A stretch of DNA of 64,000 nucleotides from the NCBI GenBank assembly GCA_026120035.1, contig JALRME010000001.1:1749909-1813908 (forward strand). Reading direction: 5' to 3'. This stretch comes from Coleophoma eucalyptorum. Taxonomy: Eukaryota > Ascomycota > Leotiomycetes > Helotiales > Dermateaceae. Both the position numbers and the translations under genes were made by a program. The notes under the pieces were generated by a model, which had not been told where the DNA came from, did not search any database, and saw only the letters and a list, made by a program, of their open reading frames with translations. Shown here piece by piece: positions 48,245-60,734 of this stretch (position 1 is the stretch's first letter; each line of letters starts with the position of its first letter).

Positions 48245-49424
48245 ATGCCTAACTCAGTCCATTCCGCCGAACCTGGGGACTTCCCTCAGGAACCTTCTTC
48301 CCCTGCTACTACATCCTCCTCACAAGATCAACGATCCCAATCCATCTCCTCTGCTGTTGGGAAAGCACCGGCTGCTACGTCTCGAAAACAAAAGACATTA
48401 TCTCAATTTGCGCTCCCGCCCTCTCCCGCTGAGAGCATGCTCCTGGAGACCAGTCAACACCCAATTCCTACCACCAAAAGCGTTGTATTCGAAGATAATA
48501 AAATCATGAAAGACATCGATCGTGGTGCTCCCGGCGATGCTGCAATCTTTACGGAGAATAAGACGCCCGAGCAAAAGGACTATGCGCGAAGGAAGAGCCA
48601 GCACTACAGCGCTGCATTCACCTTTAGAGAGCCAAATTCTTCTGCGAGGGAACGTGTTGGCCGGGAGTCTATTGTTATGGCAGATGTTAGAACAAATGTT
48701 ATTGTAAGTGTAGTATCTGTAGCGCCCTTTTTTTTTTCTACTTCATACTCATACATAAATGCAGGTTCAGGATGAATACACCTTCATAACCGACCTCTCG
48801 TATAACCTTTCGAGTCGCTATCAAAGACCCGAGTCTTCGATCCTCGTCACCGTCACACACTCCGCCTGCCTTTTATTTGGTGGCTCATTTGATCCAGCGT
48901 ACACCATGACTATTACTGCTCTCCCGTCACAAGTGCAGCAAGTTACCAACAAGCGAAATGCGGCCCTCCTCCAGAAGAACATGGAAGAGGCTCTTGGCGT
49001 TGCACCTGACAGGGGTCTTATCAAATTTGTCGCTATTGCCGAAGAGAATCTTGCAACAAATGGAAAGACAGCTGCTGCAGAGATCGAGGAATTGGAGATG
49101 GCGGATGGGGTAGTTAACGGAGGTGTTATAGGAGGAGGCCGTAAGGCTAGTATAGCCCAGCACCGAAAGGGCAGTGTCTCAGCAGCTGCAAAGGCCAACA
49201 GGAGAAAGAGCACTAAGTCGATGCAAAATATGAAGATTGGGACTGGACTGCCAACCCACGACGAAGCCATAACCCCACCACTTAGTGGTGGACGTGATTC
49301 TCCACCATCTATGCCGAGACTTCCAGATGAGGAGGAGACAAGTCCACTTGACCGCAAGGCAGAAAGAGTGCAAAAGATGGGCAAGAGAAAGAGTTTCTTG
49401 AATGTCATTCGCGGCAGAGCTTGA
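48245..49424 (+). CDS. Protein with internal MIF/tautomerase-like domain
   Basis: Exons are 48245-48703 and 48765-49424, both phase 0, giving 372 residues. The N-terminal about 140 residues are Ser/Pro-rich and disordered. From about 145 to 260 the sequence matches the macrophage migration inhibitory factor fold: a short strand M-A-D-V-R-T-N-V-I, a helix D-L-S-Y-N-L-S-S-R, then P-E-S-S-I-L-V-T-V, F-G-G-S-F-D-P-A-Y and R-N-A-A-L-L-Q-K-N-M-E-E. Known MIF enzymes use a free N-terminal proline as the catalytic base; here the domain is internal, so that residue cannot be free and classical tautomerase activity is unlikely. The C-terminal about 110 residues are basic, Ser-rich and end in G-K-R-K-S-F-L-N-V-I-R-G-R-A. 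A trimeric scaffold role is possible. The family is widespread in filamentous ascomycetes and largely unstudied. Confidence 0.82.
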
Positions 49425-51489
49425 AGCTGGTCTTCAATTTAAGTAAAGCAGTCCTTCAGCTGTCAGTTTGATACTGGCTGTACAATGGTCTAGTCATGTC
49501 ACTCCTGAATTGAAGGCGTCTTGGGTTATAGGATTATTTAATTTAATGTGTTGGTTAGTAACATTGAGAGCAGACGACGAGAGGAGGGGACGTGAATGTC
49601 TTGCGATGTCTTTCGATGAACAAGAACATTCAATTTGTAATTATCCTTTTCGGTATTGCAATGACATGGTTTTTGACAAATCTTCTGCATTCAGATCTGT
49701 CACAAGATAAACATCCCCCTGGGCATTTCATGCTCCCTTGATTTACCGTAGCTGAATGTTAGTATCTCATAGAGCAGATACGACCAGGCCGTTGGGTCGA
49801 GATGTCAATCAGTAGCTGCTTTGGCCGCGTAGCTTTCCTGAATCAATCGATGCCGAATGAAAACCCCGATCACATAGTTTTGGTAGTAGACAGAAGAACG
49901 GATGCAGGTTGGAGAGTTTTGACCAGTATACCGAATGAAGTCTTTGCTCATTGCTACACGAGTGATTGTAGCTTTCTTTCTAGCCTCAAAGGTAAAAACT
50001 GTATAGTTTCTTGATTCTAGTCACATTTTCTAACCTGAGCCAAAGTGGAGAATCCTAAAGATTGAGCTCGCGAGAACCCTTCTCTCTCGTTCCGTGCTTC
50101 TCTGTCCTCCCGTCTTTCCTTTCCGTCCCTTTCCTTTCCACTTCTTTCCGTTCCTCTCAGTCGGTGACGTTCTTGCCCGTGCTGCCTGCGAGCCTGTATG
50201 TGATAGAATTGGTGGGGAGGAGCTCGATCCTTTGCAGCAAACTTTGTAATCAGGGCCGCCCACAATTTAATCGTACAGGTTTGGTCCCTTGCGGGTGGGC
50301 GGTATAACTTTGGACCTGCATCTTGGGTCGAAGTATGTTCACGAGCTCCCGAACGGTGTGCACTGAGTAGAGTAGAGTAGAGTCCTCTTTTCGCTTAGTC
50401 GGCGGCGGGATCCACAAGCCGCTGCTGGCGGACGGCGCCCCAGCCCCAGCCCAGCCCAGCCTCTCCTGTCGTGCAGCGCTGATATCAGAATTGCATCGCA
50501 TCTTCCATACCAACCAAACCAACCCAGTTCAATCCAGACTATTCCATACCAAGTCAGCCTGGTCCAGGAATCAACGCGACGGACGTCAACCGTCAGATCC
50601 CAGATCCCAGATCTTAGACCCGCCCACCAGGCATTCTTTGCTTCGCCGTCACCGCTCGCACCTACCCTCCGCCCCCTAGGTAGCACGTAGCATAACATAG
50701 CATAGCACAGAGCAAAGCAACGAGCGCTAATCTCCGCGCCATTTGTGGCCGACCACTCGAGGTATTTGACCTATCACGGGGCTCCAGCAGCGACAAACAA
50801 GTTGACAGCACATCAGAAGAAAACAACAGGAGCTCGTGTGGACCTGTGAAGGCCATCTATAGGCCCTACCGTCAATTCTCCTGTCCGTCTCCCAAGTAGA
50901 CAAGACAGGGTACGAGTAGGACGCAGCATCCATCGACTATTCCTTCAAAGCAAGGGGAACCAAAATCCTAAGCAGAGTGGCCCAACGGGTATTGCGAGAG
51001 TCAGCACTGCACAGCACAACAGCACAACACCGAACCCCCCCAAACAAAAAATCTCAATGGAGGTATGAAATCATCTTTCCCTTTTCTTTTATCTACCTTA
51101 CACTTTCTGGACCATTCCATCCCTGCTCCTCTTCTCTATTTTCTGTCATATCATCTAGACGTCTTGAAGTCAAGAATCCCAAGAGATCCCCAGAAGCAAA
51201 GGATAAAAACGAATTATTGGATATGTCATGGCATTCCTCAGATCTGTAATCTTGTCAGCCCTGTGATGCGGGACTCGGGTAGGATGACCAGAAATTGCTG
51301 GTTTGCGTACGATCTGGTCCCTTTTAACTTCGGACCTGGCGCTCTCGTCCTGCTTCTTCTTTCGGCAGCTGTCATTCTTCTGGAATCGCATCGCATGCTG
51401 GCACATATATACACAGCAGCAGTTCCCGCGCCTGCATCTTCCACAGGAGAAAGACTTTGTCTCCGCTCATCTGTTTGTTTGCCTGTTCG

Positions 51490-51520
<31 letters not shown>

Positions 51521-52188
51521 TGTCCTTCCTGTCTTTGCGCTTCACTGCAAAATCCTTCTTCTCGCTGCTGTTTGGTCGCTCTTCCTTGTGTAGCCAATAT
51601 TTGATTCGACACGGATCAACTCACGGCGCAGCCCGACCAGCCAAGCAGGACCAGTCATTTGTTGCTCAAAAACTACGTCACAATATATCTGCATCAGCCT
51701 CAGTACCAGCATCAGCGCCCTGAGTACGACAGTACAGTACACCTGCCATCTATTTGAGAAGTCAGAGCGCGTACAGGCAGATACGATTCATGTATAGAGA
51801 CATAGCCTGAATGAGTACGGCGACGTGTACCGAAGTAGTCTTGGCTCCCAACCGTCCAGTGCTGTGCATGGCCGTCTTCAAGTTGATACCGAAATTCATG
51901 TACCCGACCCCGAATCATCGGGAACGGTCGTCAACCGAGACCTCGATCGTAATGTTTGCATGAAGGGTTGTACAAACAGATGTTGCGAAGGAGGTCCCGA
52001 AGCTGTTGGTCAAACGGTGTGAAGGAAGTTTGAAGACGGTGTTCTGTCTACGTTGCGCTCGCAAGCTTTCACAACCAGCCTTCAACACCATCATCATCTG
52101 TACCAACCTCTGATCACGCAAAGTTGTGTCTTCCGAAATCCACTACCAAACAACGCGAGCCTGCTCTACTTTCCTTGTTGTACAAAGC
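49425..52188. other. Intergenic region with low-complexity sequence
   Basis: No gene is supported. The content includes a pyrimidine-rich stretch (about 50080-50160), a GAGTA repeat (about 50366-50382), many CATA/GCATA-type short repeats (about 50685-50715), and a CCTG tetranucleotide repeat (51489-51520). The last several hundred bases should contain the GTR2 promoter and leader. Confidence 0.6.
51489..51520. repeat. CCTG tetranucleotide microsatellite
   Basis: About eight CCTG units lie in tandem in non-coding DNA. Confidence 0.9.
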
Positions 52189-53497
52189 ATGCCGTCTAGT
52201 ATCCTCCATACAGGACGAAGAAGGTCCAAGATGGATGGCACATATAATGGTCCAGCCCGTCAAGGACCTGTCCGCTTTGTCAGTCCAGTAACGCTAAATC
52301 TTGAACGTATCTACACACAGAACCGAATCAATATCCAAAAGAGACATGGAAGGGTTCCTGAACCCGCTCCAGGCCCCGCCGCCAAGGGCAAACCAAGATT
52401 GTTACTGATGGGTCAACGACGGTAAGCGTCGCAGCTAAGGACTATGAAGTTGTACTTATTATGCCTAGGAGTGGAAAGTCGTCAATCTCAAGCGTAGTCT
52501 TCAATAAGATGCCCCCCAATGAAACCCTGTTTCTAGAGTCCACTGCAAGAGTTCAGAAAGAGGCCATGCGGTAGGTGAAAAGCTTATCAGTGTTTGCAAG
52601 TACCCTTAACTTATACTGTACAGTTCTTTTATGGACTTCCAAGTCTGGGATTTTCCTGGTCAACTTGATTTCTTTGACCCAAATTTTGATCAAGATGCTG
52701 TCTTCGGCGAGATTGGAGCGCTGATCTGGGTTATTGATGCTCAGGATGAGTACCTTGACGCCATTAATAGACTGAACATGACTATACTTAACATCCAACC
52801 AGCCTATTCAAACATCAATATAGAAGTTTTCATCCACAAAGTCGATGGGCTTTCAGAAGACTACAAACTCGATATCCAGCGAGATATCATGCAAAGAATC
52901 CAAGACGAGCTCTCAGACCATGGCTTCGAGAATGCACCTATAAACTTCCATCTTACATCCATCTATAACCATTCCATTTTTGAAGCCTTCAGTAAAGTCA
53001 TTCAAAAACTGATTCCACACCTCCCAACCTTGGAAGCACTACTGAATGACCTCTGCCGAAGTTGCCGCTTCGAGAAGGCCTACCTCTTCGACATCGTCTC
53101 GAAGATCTATGTGGCCACAGACTCCTCACCTGTCGACATGCCCTCCTACGAAATCTGCAGCGACTATATTGATGTGATAGTCGACGTCTCAGAGATCTTT
53201 GGCTGGGCACCACGACCAGAGGAATACGTCAAAGCTCTAGAAGGCCCACCTTGGAACAAGAAACTCGAAGACCAGACTGGTTGCGGGGCAGCTGAGTCTT
53301 GCATCGTGCTCACGGATCAGAAGCGACCGATCATGCTGCGTGAGGTCAACACTTATCTTGTCCTCGTTGCAATCATGAAGGAGGGTAGTTATGAGAAGAT
53401 GCCGCTGGTCACCATGAATGTTGAGACGGTAGTAAGGGGCTTGTTGGAGGTTCTCGAGATTACGAAACAGAGGAATGGGATTGAAGATGGGAGATGA
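52189..53497 (+). CDS. GTR2: Rag-type GTPase Gtr2 (RagC/D homologue), TORC1 regulator
   Basis: Gtr2 pairs with Gtr1 on the vacuole membrane (EGO complex) and reports amino-acid supply to TORC1. Exons are 52189-52421, 52469-52570 and 52624-53497, giving 402 residues (yeast Gtr2 has 341). The extra length is an N-terminal extension of about 70 residues. G1 is G-Q-R-R-S-G-K-S-S, split by intron 1; G3 is W-D-F-P-G-Q (residues 120-125), diagnostic of the RagC/D side; G4 is H-K-V-D (about 183-186). A roadblock-type C-terminal domain follows, starting around F-E-K-A-Y-L-F-D-I-V-S-K-I. The start at 52189 was chosen over an in-frame ATG at 52231 because it gives a longer uninterrupted product; 52231 is possible. 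Confidence 0.94.
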
Positions 53498-54318
53498 TAC
53501 AGCTTCAAACTTGGTCATCACGTTGGTATGATAGCTTGTAAGGTTATTCTTGATTGCGGGGAGTATGGCGTTGATTTATCTGCACAATGTACACTCCTAC
53601 ATTTGCTTTATTCTTGCAAGGAGATGGGTTTTATGTCGTCTACATTCCTCCAATTGAGCATTGCACCCAGCTTAGCATGAGAGGACAAATTATGGCAACA
53701 CTTGCGCATACACGACAGAGCCTGCAAAATTCTTGTACTTCAACCTTCTTCCCCTAGCTTATTTGCATAACGACCTGCAAACTTGAATTCGAAAATATAT
53801 ACATATTTGAGCTACTGTCACAACGAGAAGGAATGGCCTACCTATGCAAATGAGTGCTTATGTTTTCGGGTGAAAATGAGTCTCTAGTGAGACAAGCAAA
53901 TATCGGGATACATTAATTCCAATTAGGCTTTTTTTTTTTCAAGAGTCAGATATTACAAAGATGTCTTAGCAAGGGCGGCATCTAAGATTTCACGTAATGT
54001 TTCATGTTTAAGCAAGGTCTTTCTTGAATAAGAGAAAAAAAAACGCTTTTGATTTCAGATCAGGGCGGTTGGAATGAAGAGTTGCATTTGACGCGAGTAC
54101 TTCTTGCTTCGTATGATTTTAGGCAACAAATAGGTATTGTCAGGTGGGTTTACTTTGTTCGTATTGTGATAATCAGATGTATGCTCCTTATAAGGCACGG
54201 TGGTATTTGCGGCGATAAGGATAAGGTAGATCAGCTCTTGATCAACCAAGCCAGATTGAAGCAGCTCAAGCATGTCTCAAACGTGAAGCATAGAAAGCAA
54301 CCAAGGTAGCATCGGCCG
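53498..54318. other. Convergent intergenic spacer
   Basis: This 821-base AT-rich spacer holds the 3' UTRs of GTR2 and DUS1. A T run lies near 53931-53939. No gene was seen. Confidence 0.7.
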
Positions 54319-56115
54319 TCACCCACAGATTAAGCCATCTTTTGGAATCTCCACCTTCTCCGTTGAATCCTCACTTCCCACCGCTTGAGTCTCCGTGCCT
54401 CCGACAAGCGCAGCATCTTCCCTTTTCGCTTTAATCTCGTCCTCCCTGAGCTTCGCCTTCTCCTTCTTGCTTAGCGTCAAGCTGCCCTTCATCAACGCCT
54501 CCTTTGCAAGAGGCCTAACATACGGCTGCACAATCCACCACGGCCGTTTGCAAGCCTTGATAACCTCTAAAGACTTGGCGTATTCCTCATCAATCTCACC
54601 ATCCTTCTCCCCATCATCAGTGGCAGCAGCAGAAGATGCCTCTTTCAATTTTGCAAGTCTAGCATCGTTTTCTAGTTCCTGAGTATAACTCAGTCCATTG
54701 GTTTCCTCGTACTCTTTTAGTCCATGCCGTACCGCCTTCTCGACCAATTGCAGCACATTCTCGAAGGCCGCGATGTCTCCAGCGCGACATTTCGCAAGCG
54801 CATCTCGGATGTGATGGTGTTTTGCGACGAGAACGCGTAGCAGGTGGAAAAGATGTGGCTGCATGGCTACAAGACTTGGACTTGTAGCTCGCTCTTTCTT
54901 CGCTGCAGGACCGCCTGTCTTTTGGCGCTTTTTTGGAGGGCCATCTTGCTCTTCTGATTCAGGTGTTGGAATTATGATTGCTTCTTCTGGATCTGACGGT
55001 AGATAAAGTGGTTTCCTCTCTGGAACGGGTACTTCGAGGACGTATTTGTAGATAATGTCCATGTACCGTCGTAAGGCTGCATCCATTCTCCAACCGCCTT
55101 TACCATCTCGCCCTCTCCAGTACTCTTGACCTTCTTCACCTACAGGAGGTGGATCAGAAAAGATTGCTGGATCATACAAATTGCCCTCCGCGCTCATAAC
55201 ACCATCTGCTCCCGTGACTTCTAAACACTTCTTGATATCGGCCTTGCTCAAAATATTGCCATTGGCAAAGAGTACTGTTTCCTTTGGCAGGCTGTCTCGC
55301 AGAAATCGAATCATGCTCCAGTCTGCTAGGCCTGTCTTATGGCCCTTTTGATCTCTCTGTCTTCCATGCACAGTTAAAATACTCGCTCCTGCACTGAGAA
55401 CCTTTTGCGCATACGCCAACGTCTTTTCCTTCGTTTCCAGGATCCGGATTTTCGCAGTGACGGGAACTGAAAGATTCAGGTGCAATTTGTTGATAAGCGA
55501 AAAGATGAGATCTTGGTCTTCTTGTAGGAAGGCGCCATATTTCCCTTTTCTTGCAATGCCTTGTGGACAGCCCAGATTCAGATCCACCGCATCGCAGAAT
55601 GGTGCCACATATGTTGCCGCTTCTAATAGCTCATCGGGATTATTGGCGCAGAATTGTACGAATAACGGTCGATCTATGTTTGGATTGCCATCCAAAAACC
55701 ATTCAGAAGGAGAGGGAGGAGCTGGGACGGGTGAGAGCAAGCTGTTTCGCATCGGTTGGAAATGATGATCGCGGAATTTGGGTGTCTCTGTAAACATGCG
55801 CGCGTGAAGCATGGGCGTATATGCTAGGAGGTCTTTATTGGTCTCAGGAGACATAAAGGAACGGGAGAGCATTCGCCATGCCTGCAGCTAATATGAGATT
55901 ACGTCTATTAACAAGAGAAAGAATCTTACGAATTCAGACTGATCGACCATAGGAGCAAGCACAAATTTGGGGCAGCCAATACTCTCATAGAATGCACGGC
56001 CATGCAGTTTATTTGACTGAAAGGTCCCAGCAGTTCCATTGGAGTTACCATTGTTAGGCTGTAAGGATGCGACTGGAGTCGGCTCCAGGGCAGTACCTTC
56101 GTTGGAAAGGGTCAT
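54319..56115 (-). CDS. DUS1: tRNA-dihydrouridine(16/17) synthase
   Basis: Dus1 is an FMN enzyme that reduces uridines 16 and 17 in the tRNA D-loop using NAD(P)H. Exons are 56115-55930 and 55881-54319, phase 0, giving 582 residues (yeast Dus1 has 423). The join creates P-M-V-D-Q-S-E-F-A-W-R, the family signature. The catalytic cysteine is C167 in N-L-G-C-P-Q, followed by K-G-K-Y-G-A-F-L. Other blocks are V-T-A-K-I-R-I, V-H-G-R-Q-R-D-Q-K-G, A-N-G-N-I and G-A-D-G-V-M-S-A-E-G-N-L. Extra length comes from a Pro/Ser insert of about 20 residues before D-R-P-L-F-V-Q-F, a basic NLS-like insert (P-K-K-R-Q-K, then A-K-K-E-R) and a charged C-terminal tail. The start ATG gives M-T-L-S-N-E-G. Confidence 0.95.
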
Positions 56116-59100
56116 GATGCCTCGTATAGGTCTGTATGTTGCTCGCCAGGTACCAGCCCACAGCCTCGGATAATGAAATAGAATAGCCAGGATCTCTCTC
56201 ACCGTTTAAGCAAAGAGCGCGTTGGTGCCCAGAGCGAAGAGGTTTGTCGTCCGTAGTCGAGAACAAATTTCTTGTCGCTTATCAACGATAAGGCGAGGCT
56301 GACGACAAGGCTGTAAAATTCAGTCATATTCACGACCCAAAAGCAATCTTACAGTAGGGGTACATTGGGTGAGCGCTTCGTAATCCTGAAATGTTTCTGA
56401 TTCGGCGATTATAAATTTAAAAGTAGTTTAAATACTTCACATGGTGAAAGAAGTGCCAATTGCTGAAGTAGTAGAGCAAAGCGATTGATGGCAATAGAAG
56501 CAGCCAACGTAGTCGCTCAGAAGGTGTAAGGAACAGGGAAATTACGGGGATCTTGACCTCAACCGGGCAGGACTGCTAAGTGATCTCCATTCTAGCTGGC
56601 TCGCAGAGTATGCAGAATCAAAGAATGTTGCAGTGTTACGTATCTTTGATTATGATCATCTAATCCAGCGTCCACAAAAGATGTTGCCGTTCACCAAATT
56701 GTCTGTGGGAAATCCTCGGATCGGCAAGATATATCCGTAACAATTTCCACCATTCAAACGATGGCTTGGAACGGGACTCTGTAGGTAAGCAGCAATGCCT
56801 CTGCTAGTGCCTGTAGCCCGAGGAACAGGGAGCTTGACGGTTGCACACTTGTTCACAAATTGTGGTAAAGGATCAAAGTCCCTGGAAGACCGTTCTCTGC
56901 GGTTTTGGTACGCACGTTTGCCATGATGACCGAAGTAAGATGATGTACGAAGGAGACTTGAGAGATCAGTTGCCAGGGACCCCTCAAAGAGGACGAGGGA
57001 TCGTCTCGTATTGATGCAACTTGTAATCATTAATCTGTGGGGTAATTGACCTTGTATGTACTGTACTGTACCGTTCAGAAACCCCCATCCCCAGCAGACA
57101 GGCCTTCCAATTTTTAGTTGCATATCGCGGTTAAGGAAAGTACTAGTTACTGCAGGACTACAGAATGGCGTTTCGATACAGCCCAAGGTCGGCGGCTTAG
57201 TAATGTATACACTTTCTACAACTCTTTCCGGAGTAAGGAAGCTGATATATTTCATTTACAGTTCTCGTCCGCTTAATTGAAGGTTATAGGGCGGAATATA
57301 CTTCCGAACTTCAGTTTGTGAGTGCAGATGAGGGAAGGAAGGGTTCATGGGAGCAATTGGTGAGATCTGAGATCGCCAAGCTATCTTCTAGTGCTTGGAT
57401 GAGCAGCCTAGCACGAAAATTTGGTGTAAGTGGCCGCCCAGAGAGGGACCCACCACTTTCACTGTACTACTGTACGACTGCAGCTACCCTGGATCCTCAC
57501 CTCTCCTTGCTCGTGCGTGACGCGTGAATGATCTTATGAAGTAGTTCTTCCGTATGCACTTAGGCGGCGAAAAAGGTGTCCTCGATGCACAAACGAATCG
57601 CCTGGAGAACTGGAAAAAGGCTGAAGTTGGCGTATCTGAGCGGGAGCTTGCAAAGTCGGGGTAGGGTCTGGGAACATGATTGCGCGCCCCCTTGAGGGGA
57701 TCGACCAAGACATTAGAGTAAAAAACGGAGGCGCACCTACACCCATGGCACTTTGAAGGTCTCATTGGGTGCTCGGCTCTGATGAAGTCGATATGAAAGG
57801 ACATGCGGAAAGAAGAAAGTCTAATGTTGAGTTATGACGTGTCAAACGTGCTCCTGACCAAACCGCCTTTGGGAGTCTGGATGGAGAGAAACAGCTTTGG
57901 TGCTCTGATATGTCAGTCAAAGTACATATCCGTGATGTTGGTTGGGTAGGACCCGAGGGTCAAGAGCACTGTGTACAAGATTACCTCTCAGATCTCTAAA
58001 CTAAAAGTTGATCACGTCTGCTGATCTGATAAATGCTGACTGTCGGGTGTGTCGAGACTGTTTCAGTGTTCAGGGAAACAGCATGTGGGATGAAAACGAA
58101 TGCTTTGCTTCTGGAATTTGCCCGTTACGTGTTGGGATGGAAGAGGGATCGGCTACTATGCGACCTCCAGGCATTTCCGCTGCCGCCATCCATGGACATC
58201 GGCCGTGTTATGCTGTACAACGAATCATCCAGATTCTTGAATTATATGGGAAGTGCATGGATATCCCGCGCAAAACGCAAAACCACCGCGTAGTACTCCG
58301 TAAACACTCGATCCTAATCTGCAGGCGCAGTACAGTACAGCTTTAAATTCACAGTGGCTCAAACCACGGGAGTTCTGGTTTGTCAATATATGTCGAGACT
58401 ACAAAGCAGCAGTAGCAGAACACATAAGGCTTTTCGAACTTCCTGAAGAGGTGCGAGGATCCCTGCTGATACAATCGTCTAGAATTGGGAATGCATGCAA
58501 GAAATACCTGGCCCAGGATGGGTGCATTGCTAGCATATTGAGAAGCCTTCCTGACTTGTGTCATTGTCCCGCATGCAAGAAGCGGGAGCTTTTGTGCTGT
58601 GCAGAGATGGATAGTAGTAGCGCAGGACAGAAAACTCAGGCGAAGAATTCCAGACGACGTTTGGATTGTGCTTCTCACTTGTAAATATTCATCAGTGCCC
58701 AGGCTGTTGAGACCGTGACACGATGGAAGACTGCCAGTGCTCATCTAGTTCGGTCAGAGTTGGACCCTTGGTTTGACTCTGTGGGAGCAGTATTGGCTGA
58801 AATGGATGAGGCGGATCATTAGTGGCTTGTTCTGTACTTCTGCACTCATGTACCTAGTCGTTAGTGAGGCGGTCGTAGTAACGCGCCTTCACGAGCACTG
58901 GATTCCTGCTTCAGAAAGGTATCGGCCTCCGTATCAGGTCAAGGACATGTGAAAGCCGATGAGAGCACGCTTGTCTACTGAGCACAGGACGGATTTCTTT
59001 GCAATAGAAGTGGCCAAAAGATCAGGATCTAAGGGCAGGAGATAGGCGGATACTGTATTGTAAATGCAACTCGACGACATTTTATCCTTCCAGACGGTAC

Positions 59101-60734
59101 AGCTTGTGCTTATCGACCTACCCGGTAGGAAACACCCTGAGGATCATCACTCTCTTGGGCGACCAGGGCAGGTAAGCTTGCCAGTCTGCCGACCCACATC
59201 TGACGAAGTGCGCCTAGTGTTTCATTCATGCTCCTCGGAGATTTTAGCGACTTGGAGCATGTTACTGTCCGCGCTGAATGGCTCGCTGGCAAATACGGTA
59301 CGCGTTGTCGAGGACTCCCCAAGGGCGAGAGGAGGATGGGCTATGATGGGACGAAAGAATCAAGTAATACAGGAATGGGGTCGAGAGCAATACGGTAGTC
59401 AGCAGTTTGCGCCAATCATTGCGGCTAGAGTTGATCCTCTGCCTCCGCTGTCTTCGCGTCTTTTACTGAGGACCTCAGGTGTTTGCTGATAGAAAGAATG
59501 GAGTCAGCCGGGCGCTAGGGTATGATTGCACCGTATTGTTGTGCTCGACAGGGGTTGTTCGCTCCTTTCGGCCTTGAGCACGTTCGTACAATGATAGGGA
59601 CAGGGACAAACCACACTAAAGATAGGACCAATGTGCGCAATTCGGTGAGGAGCAGAGGCCAACTGCTTCTTGCTGTCTGTAAAAATCGATCTGGAGTGGG
59701 TTGGAAGCGATTCAGGGGAATCGACAATTGTGGTGGTGGAGGAGGAGGAAGTGCAGCGCATGGCAGCGCATTGAGCTGTACATGACGATGTACGGTAGCT
59801 GCAATAATGATAATTTCCAGATTTCATGGACCTATGAACAGCCTTCCCAAGGAGGAGGAGAGGGACAAGACGAGCCTTTTTTGGTCGCATTGCTGGCGCA
59901 GGCATCTAGTCCAAAAATAGACTAGCTCCTTGACTTACTGGGTGTGTGTTGAATCCCTATTCTACTTCCTGACTTGGCTTGCTCGAAATAATCTCCAACA
60001 TCAACGCCTTCAATCCACCGCCTCCTCTCCTCCCTCCTATTGACTGTTCTTCGAATCGATCCTTGACTTGAATTTCCTCAATTTCTCTCTTTGTGTTCCC
60101 TTGTTGTCTTTTCTTCCCCTCAGGTCCCGTCTATCACGAAACATTCCTCCCTTTCGTCCTGCCTCATTCCTTTCGCTACAGGAATCAGGAGTTAACGCCA
60201 GCTCATCCGATCAACCGTAGATACGCATCACGATCCAGAAACTCCCTTTTTGAGGTTGGAAACACTTCCTCTGATCTGCTATTTCTTTCGGATTCATTCC
60301 CGTGTTTTGTGATAGTCGAAGAGTGAATCAGACATCGCGGTGAAAGTGGTGCTCTGCTCGCTGCTGAGATTCTCCTTTTTTTTTGGGTGCAGGCGTCCTT
60401 CATTCGATTCAATTCACTTCAAAGCCAATTGTTCTTGTGTTGCCTTCGCTTTTGCCCTCTTCGTTTTCATCTGTTGTTGTGGCATTGTCGCACACTTGGA
60501 AGGTGTGTTTTCACCAAGGGGTAGTCGGCTCTACCTGTGCTAGAAACGTCTGCGATCAACCCTCCTTTTCCAAGCCGAGCACAGAAGTACTTTTCGCAGC
60601 AGACACTGACTTTCCGTTGTAGAATCTCAGACTTGCTGAACCTGCTCACTGTGTCAAAGACGAACCAAGACGAATGAGGCCGTAGAGTTATTCGAAGTGC
60701 TTGATACCTACCAAAGAGCCTGCCAAGCTAAAGT
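56116..60734. other. Long gene-poor region
   Basis: No gene is supported in these 4.6 kb. The longest stop-free stretch is on the minus strand at 56656-57255 (199 codons); its sequence has no recognisable family and an open frame of this length is expected by chance about once in such a window. A GGTGGTGGAGG run lies near 59730. From about 59950 the plus strand is CT-rich and should be the promoter and leader of the Bni4-like gene. Confidence 0.6.

Noticed and set aside
51238..51612. Minus-strand frame with Arg/Gln/Gly repeats
   Set aside because: The repeat comes from the CCTG microsatellite, with no gene structure around it.
56656..57255. 199-codon open frame on the minus strand
   Set aside because: It has no recognisable motif, no plausible start context and no spliced continuation; an open frame of this length is likely by chance in 64 kb read in six frames.
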